Shown here: positions 59,762 to 64,000 of the stretch, one piece after another
Layout of the letters: each line of letters opens with the position of its first letter
How positions within the stretch are numbered: the first letter of the stretch is position 1
Assembly (NCBI GenBank): GCA_015956445.1
Contig: WIUZ02000007.1
Span: forward strand, 62,001 to 126,000
Source: Thelephora terrestris
Lineage: Eukaryota > Basidiomycota > Agaricomycetes > Thelephorales > Thelephoraceae
Length of the DNA: 64,000 nucleotides
Direction of reading: 5' to 3'
Made by a program: the position numbers and the translations under genes
The notes under the pieces: model-generated
What the model was told of the DNA's origin: nothing
The model's input: only the letters and a program-made list of their open reading frames with translations
The model's database searches: none

Positions 59762-61379
59762 GCCCTGTCCCTCTCAGTTCATCAGCTTCTTACGATCTTG
59801 GCCATTCTGCTCCTATCGGTAATGGGTTTCGGCATATTTTTCTCTCTACCACGCATTTGGTTAGACTTTTTTTCACGAGAAAGGATTTCCTGTTGTTATA
59901 TATCTATACACCCTACGTACTGCATCCCATCCCAGGTAAACTTGATTTAATGAACAGAAGCGTCACTCGAAATCTAATCATGCTCGAACCAAGGTCATGA
60001 GGAGGTACAATCTGGTATTGAAGTGCACCATCTCAACCAAACATTTTACAGTGCCAGCCACAGCATAAGCCTCGCTGTTGGAGGGGATGCCGCTGGGGCT
60101 TCGGGCACGTAACAACCAGGAACTATATTTTCAGTACTGGAACCGCGCCTCCGTATCGTCAAAGAGCGTTTCACTCTCCCGCTTGAAAAATCTGGATTAA
60201 CATGGCACGTAGGGTAGAAACTAGGCTGGGATCCAGCCTCGAATTCAAAGGCGAGGAGGAGGCGATCTAGAAGGGGACTCTGTACTCTGTATAGAAACTT
60301 ACAATGACTTGCTTGGTCTTGAACGCAACACACTATCTTCGATTCTTCCAGGACTTCCCGATTTCCGCCTTTCTCGTGGACTTGATACTACCGGCCTATT
60401 CTATCGCCTGCCCGCTGACAGTTCGTCGCAGGCCATCAGCCATGCGGCTTCATGATCTGTAGCAGCCTGTCGATGGTGAAAGTCATGGTATCGTGAGAAG
60501 GAGGTTGTCGGGAAGTGATTGAAATGAGATTACTCGGGAACCACAGCGGTCATGGGCGTTCGTCTCGCAGCTTTTTGTGGGGTGGGACGGTCACGACGTT
60601 GTGAGGTCTTTGGAAGAGAACTCACAAGAATGCCTACACTTCCTGCAATTCTATCGCCCTTGATCTCGTAAGTAATGGAAGCCTCCTCTTATGAATTGAT
60701 ATCTACGCAGTACTGTCATTGTATTAGACGTGTGGAAAGTCGAGGAGAAGATGACATCGTTGTGGAACTCAGAGGGCTATCTGCCCCGTACCCACCGTCA
60801 CCCAGAATGGTGTCTTCGGCAAACCTTTCAAGGCAAGTTTCAAGTTCACCAACGTACAGGCATTGGCCGTCAACGCCAACGACGAACTCTGCGCGTGGGG
60901 CTACACCCCTGTGGCCGTTGCGAAGTCGTCCGTACCCTTCACTCTGACGTGCGGTCTTTCCTCGGTGGCGCAACACAGCGACCGAGATCGAGAGCAGGTT
61001 TTGGATAAATGATAAATAGCAACAGACGGATCATGGACCTTCGGGCGAGTTTCGAGTCTCGACCACAAGACTCGAGTTATTTCCGGCCGCTTCCTTGGTG
61101 ACTAAGCGGAAGTTCCACTGGGCTCTGAGGTCCTTCTCGTCATGAAGGACCGCAGGGACTGGTGAAAGAGACCTGGATCACCTGATTGGGTTTGAAGTGG
61201 ACTTGTCGTCGCACGTACTTATAGGGACCGGATCTCTCGAAGATGATCCAATAGAACCCGAGCGGGGCAAGGCGCTGATTGAAACTGGCGCGGGGTCAGC
61301 CTCCCTGGTCATTCTAGATGGTTATAAGAAAAGAACAGTTGCATTAGTAAGGCCGGGTATAGTTTTGAAGCACGCACCC
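59762..61379. other. intergenic with one weak small-protein candidate
   Basis: Mostly without coding signal. A plus-strand frame at about 60756-61012, lacking its own ATG, encodes KASFKFTNVQALAVNANDEL and SVPFTLTCGLSS, which look like a secreted small-protein exon. A short upstream exon beginning at the ATG at 60630 could not be joined in frame. It may be a remnant. Confidence 0.3.
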
Positions 61380-64000
61380 ATGTCGCTTCCCCTTCCCCGC
61401 AATTCCCACCTCGCTCTAGTCGCTGTCGTCTCTGCTCTTCTAATCCTCAAGGCAACGAAACGAGTCCCTAAGAAACCTTTACACTTCAACGATTTCAGGG
61501 ACCTCGCGTCCCGAGTTGACACTCATGGCGTTGCCGGCCAAGAACTTTTTGGGTCTGAGTACGACATCATCATCATAGGAGGAGGTGGGGTTTCCTTACC
61601 ATGTCTGCCTCAGAACGACTAAAACCTCCTGTAGGAACCGCGGGCTGCGTTCTTGCTGCTCGTCTCTCCGAAGAACCTAGCCTACGCGTCCTGGTAATCG
61701 AATCTGGGGAAAGGTACTTCATCTCTCGATCAGCCTAGCCAATAACGGATCTCTATCGCATTGACGCCCCACATAGCTCCGTTGACCTCGAGCCGTCAAA
61801 CATCCCTGCGGCATTCCCCAGTTTGTTCAAAACGAAGTATGACTACGATTTGAGCACAGTCCCGCAGCCAAATGCCGGTGGAAGGAGTCGGGATTGGCCC
61901 CGAGGTGCGTGTTAATGCGCAGGTCTTTCCCCAGAAAAACTCGCCTCATGTTGGTTGACCGGTCTGGCTGCGCTTTGGGCGACCAGCACGTCTGTTGGGT
62001 GGATGTACGTCACACCGCTTGATCAAAGTGTCCAACTCTAATCCGTCACCATTCTGCTGATGGAAATCTCAATGCCCATGTGGCCTATCAGGTACCACAA
62101 TCAACGCTATGATGTCAGTCATCGAGGTTTCATGCTGTTATGGGTCCGTCGATGGCTGATCGGTGAATTGGTCCAGGTTCCATCATTGTGCTCCTTCAGA
62201 CTACGATGAATGGCCCAAGTTCTTGGGCAAGACCAAGGACAACTCCATTTGGTCTTACGAAGGCCTCAAAAAGTGACACACTCGTGCCAATCTGTCACGC
62301 GATTCGGGCTAACATACGAGAGCGATGTAGGTACTTCTTGAAGTTTGAGACTTTCATCCCCCACAAGGACCACTCAGATGTCGACATCTCCGAACGCGGA
62401 TCCTCTGGGCCCATGAAGAGTGAGTCTGCGTCTCGACCACTTCGTTCGGCGAGTTCCTCAACGTATGCTTTTCAGCCGGGTACTTTGGGTATAACTCCTA
62501 TATTACACAACAATGGATCCGTGCTTGCGAGGCGGTCGGAATTCCTGCTATCCCGGATGTTAACACGTCAAAGGGTACATTGGGCGTTACAAAGGTAATG
62601 ATGTTTCGCAGCCTTTGCCAATGAAGACCTAACTCTTCTCCCACAGACAAGTTTCGTCGAACTTTACGTCACTACCGGCGGTTACGCTGATTTTCCCATC
62701 AGTCAGCTTCATAGACCAGAGGGGACGCCGAGTGACTGCAGAAAACTCTTACCTTACCCCTGAAGTGCTCAAACGTCCAAACCTCAGGGTTTGCGTCTCT
62801 GCAACAGTCACCAAATTGATCTTCGACAACAGCGGCGATAAGCCACGGGCTGTTGGAGTTGAATTTACATCCTCCCGTGATGGACCCAGAATCGAGGCTA
62901 GAGCTAGGAAGGAAGTCATCCTCTGGTAATTTTATCATCCCATTGTCCTGTCAACCATATTCATTTCTCTCTACAGTGCCGGAGCAGTCCACACACCTCA
63001 CGTAGGTAGCATTTGGTTTTCGGCATCGATAAGCGTGACGCCGGCGTACAGATTCTGATGTTGTCTGGGATCGGACCTGCTGACCAGTTGACATCCCACG
63101 ATGTCACTCCTCTGGTCGACCTTCCTGGAGTTGGAGAGCACTTGATGGATCATCCCGCCATTCACGCGAATCTCTTAGACAAGAGTGGTCACAGCCTTGG
63201 ATGGATGCGTAAAACCGCTGGGGTAAATTTCAAGGCCATCTCCGCTCTTTTCCAGTGGAGCTGGATGGGGAGTGGGCCCTTTACCTCGAACGTGAGCGAT
63301 TATTCTGTGTGATGTACCACCTGAGCTCACAATTCATGCGCATGTTGTCTTCGTGAGTAGCTTGGAGAAGGGATAGCGTTCATCCGCGTGGACGCCAATC
63401 CTAAATTACTCCCAGATCCTTCTCTCGCAGAAGACTCGACTTCGGGCCCCGAATGTCCGGACATCGAACTATTTGTGTCTCCAATGGGGCACCCTCCCTC
63501 CGGTAAAGATATTACTGAACCTTCATTTGGGGTGCATGCGGTCGCTTTGCGACCGACGAGCTTGGGCACTGTGAGGCTCAGGTCGAATGATCCGTTCGAC
63601 AGCCCAGTGATTGATCCGAGGTTTGCTGCTGTTGCCCCCCTGCTTCTTCATATATTGATTTTTGGTTGGCACAGATACCTGAGCACACAACACGATGTTC
63701 AGGTTTTAGTCGAGGGAATCAAAGCACTCATCCGGATTACTCAAGCCGAGCCTCTGGCAAGCAAGGTATTGGATAAGGCCGGTGATGACGATCGAACGTT
63801 AGACCACCATCTCTTCACGGCCACAAGGGCGGAGATCGAAGAGTTCGTGAGGCAGAGGGTGAACACACTTTTCCATCCCACTTCGACTGCACGCATGGCT
63901 AGGAGGGAAGACGGTGGAGTCGTGGACGAGGAGCTGAAGGTTTACGGTGTGCGGGGATTGAGGGTGGTTGACGCGAGTATCTTCCCGACGTGAGTTGCTT
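61380..64000 (+). CDS. GMC-family FAD oxidoreductase, cut by the right window edge
   Basis: Roughly ten exons from the ATG at 61380 ([20 protein letters not shown], a hydrophobic N-terminus) to beyond 64000. FAD-binding motif [20 protein letters not shown]; then [63 protein letters not shown], the GMC signature [14 protein letters not shown], and C-terminal [12 protein letters not shown] (catalytic-type His) with [11 protein letters not shown] at the edge. The family includes aryl-alcohol, glucose and methanol oxidases; the substrate cannot be told. The conserved LGG loop after the first exons reads KLASCTTINAMM instead of the usual RGKxLGGSSxxN, so this loop is unusual or a splice site is misplaced. 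Exon ends near 62585-62700 are unresolved. Confidence 0.85.

Overview
The window is compact fungal DNA and reads as an Agaricomycete (mushroom-forming Basidiomycota). Genes sit on both strands, most contain several introns of about 45-65 bases with GT-AG ends, intergenic gaps are short, and the gene content fits: F-box/LRR proteins, a GPI-type chitin deacetylase, a GH79 glucuronidase, a GMC oxidoreductase and a fungal HNH protein. Coding sequences were joined by eye from splice sites, reading frame and remembered family sequences. Exon ends are inferences unless stated otherwise.

Layout. 1-2.6 kb: an edge-truncated minus-strand gene and a WDR83/MORG1 WD40 gene. 3.7-13.3 kb: a head-to-tail minus-strand array of four intact genes plus one decayed copy, all sharing a C-terminal domain of unknown function (signatures RPY, GRDDPMF, LRLE, WPGY, SWQP) with the same exon plan but unrelated, low-complexity N-termini. 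This is the most novel part of the window. 13.3-19.3 kb: about 6 kb with no gene I can support.

19.3-61 kb: dense housekeeping DNA. In order: C2H2 zinc finger protein; MKT1; GYP2/MDR1-type TBC RabGAP (divergent from MKT1 across 134 bp); SWD3/WDR5; an EngB-type GTPase (divergent from SWD3 across 87 bp); three lineage-specific proteins, one with two membrane segments; RSA4/Notchless; an STK32/YANK-type kinase; guanylate kinase; a CCDC90/FMP32-like mitochondrial coiled-coil protein; VMS1/ANKZF1; an HNH protein; an F-box/LRR protein; a HIRIP3-like nuclear protein; GH79; chitin deacetylase. 61.4 kb to the edge: a GMC oxidoreductase.

Functional links: RSA4 (60S assembly), VMS1 (ribosome quality control), MKT1 (post-transcriptional control) and the EngB-type GTPase (probably mitochondrial ribosome assembly) all act on ribosomes or mRNA, but they are interleaved with unrelated genes and I see no true cluster. 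GH79, chitin deacetylase and GMC oxidoreductase are neighbouring secreted or cell-wall enzymes. Unusual gene structure recurs: a 5-base exon in GYP2, a 20-base exon in SWD3, four inferred GC-AG introns, and a 501-base intron in RSA4.
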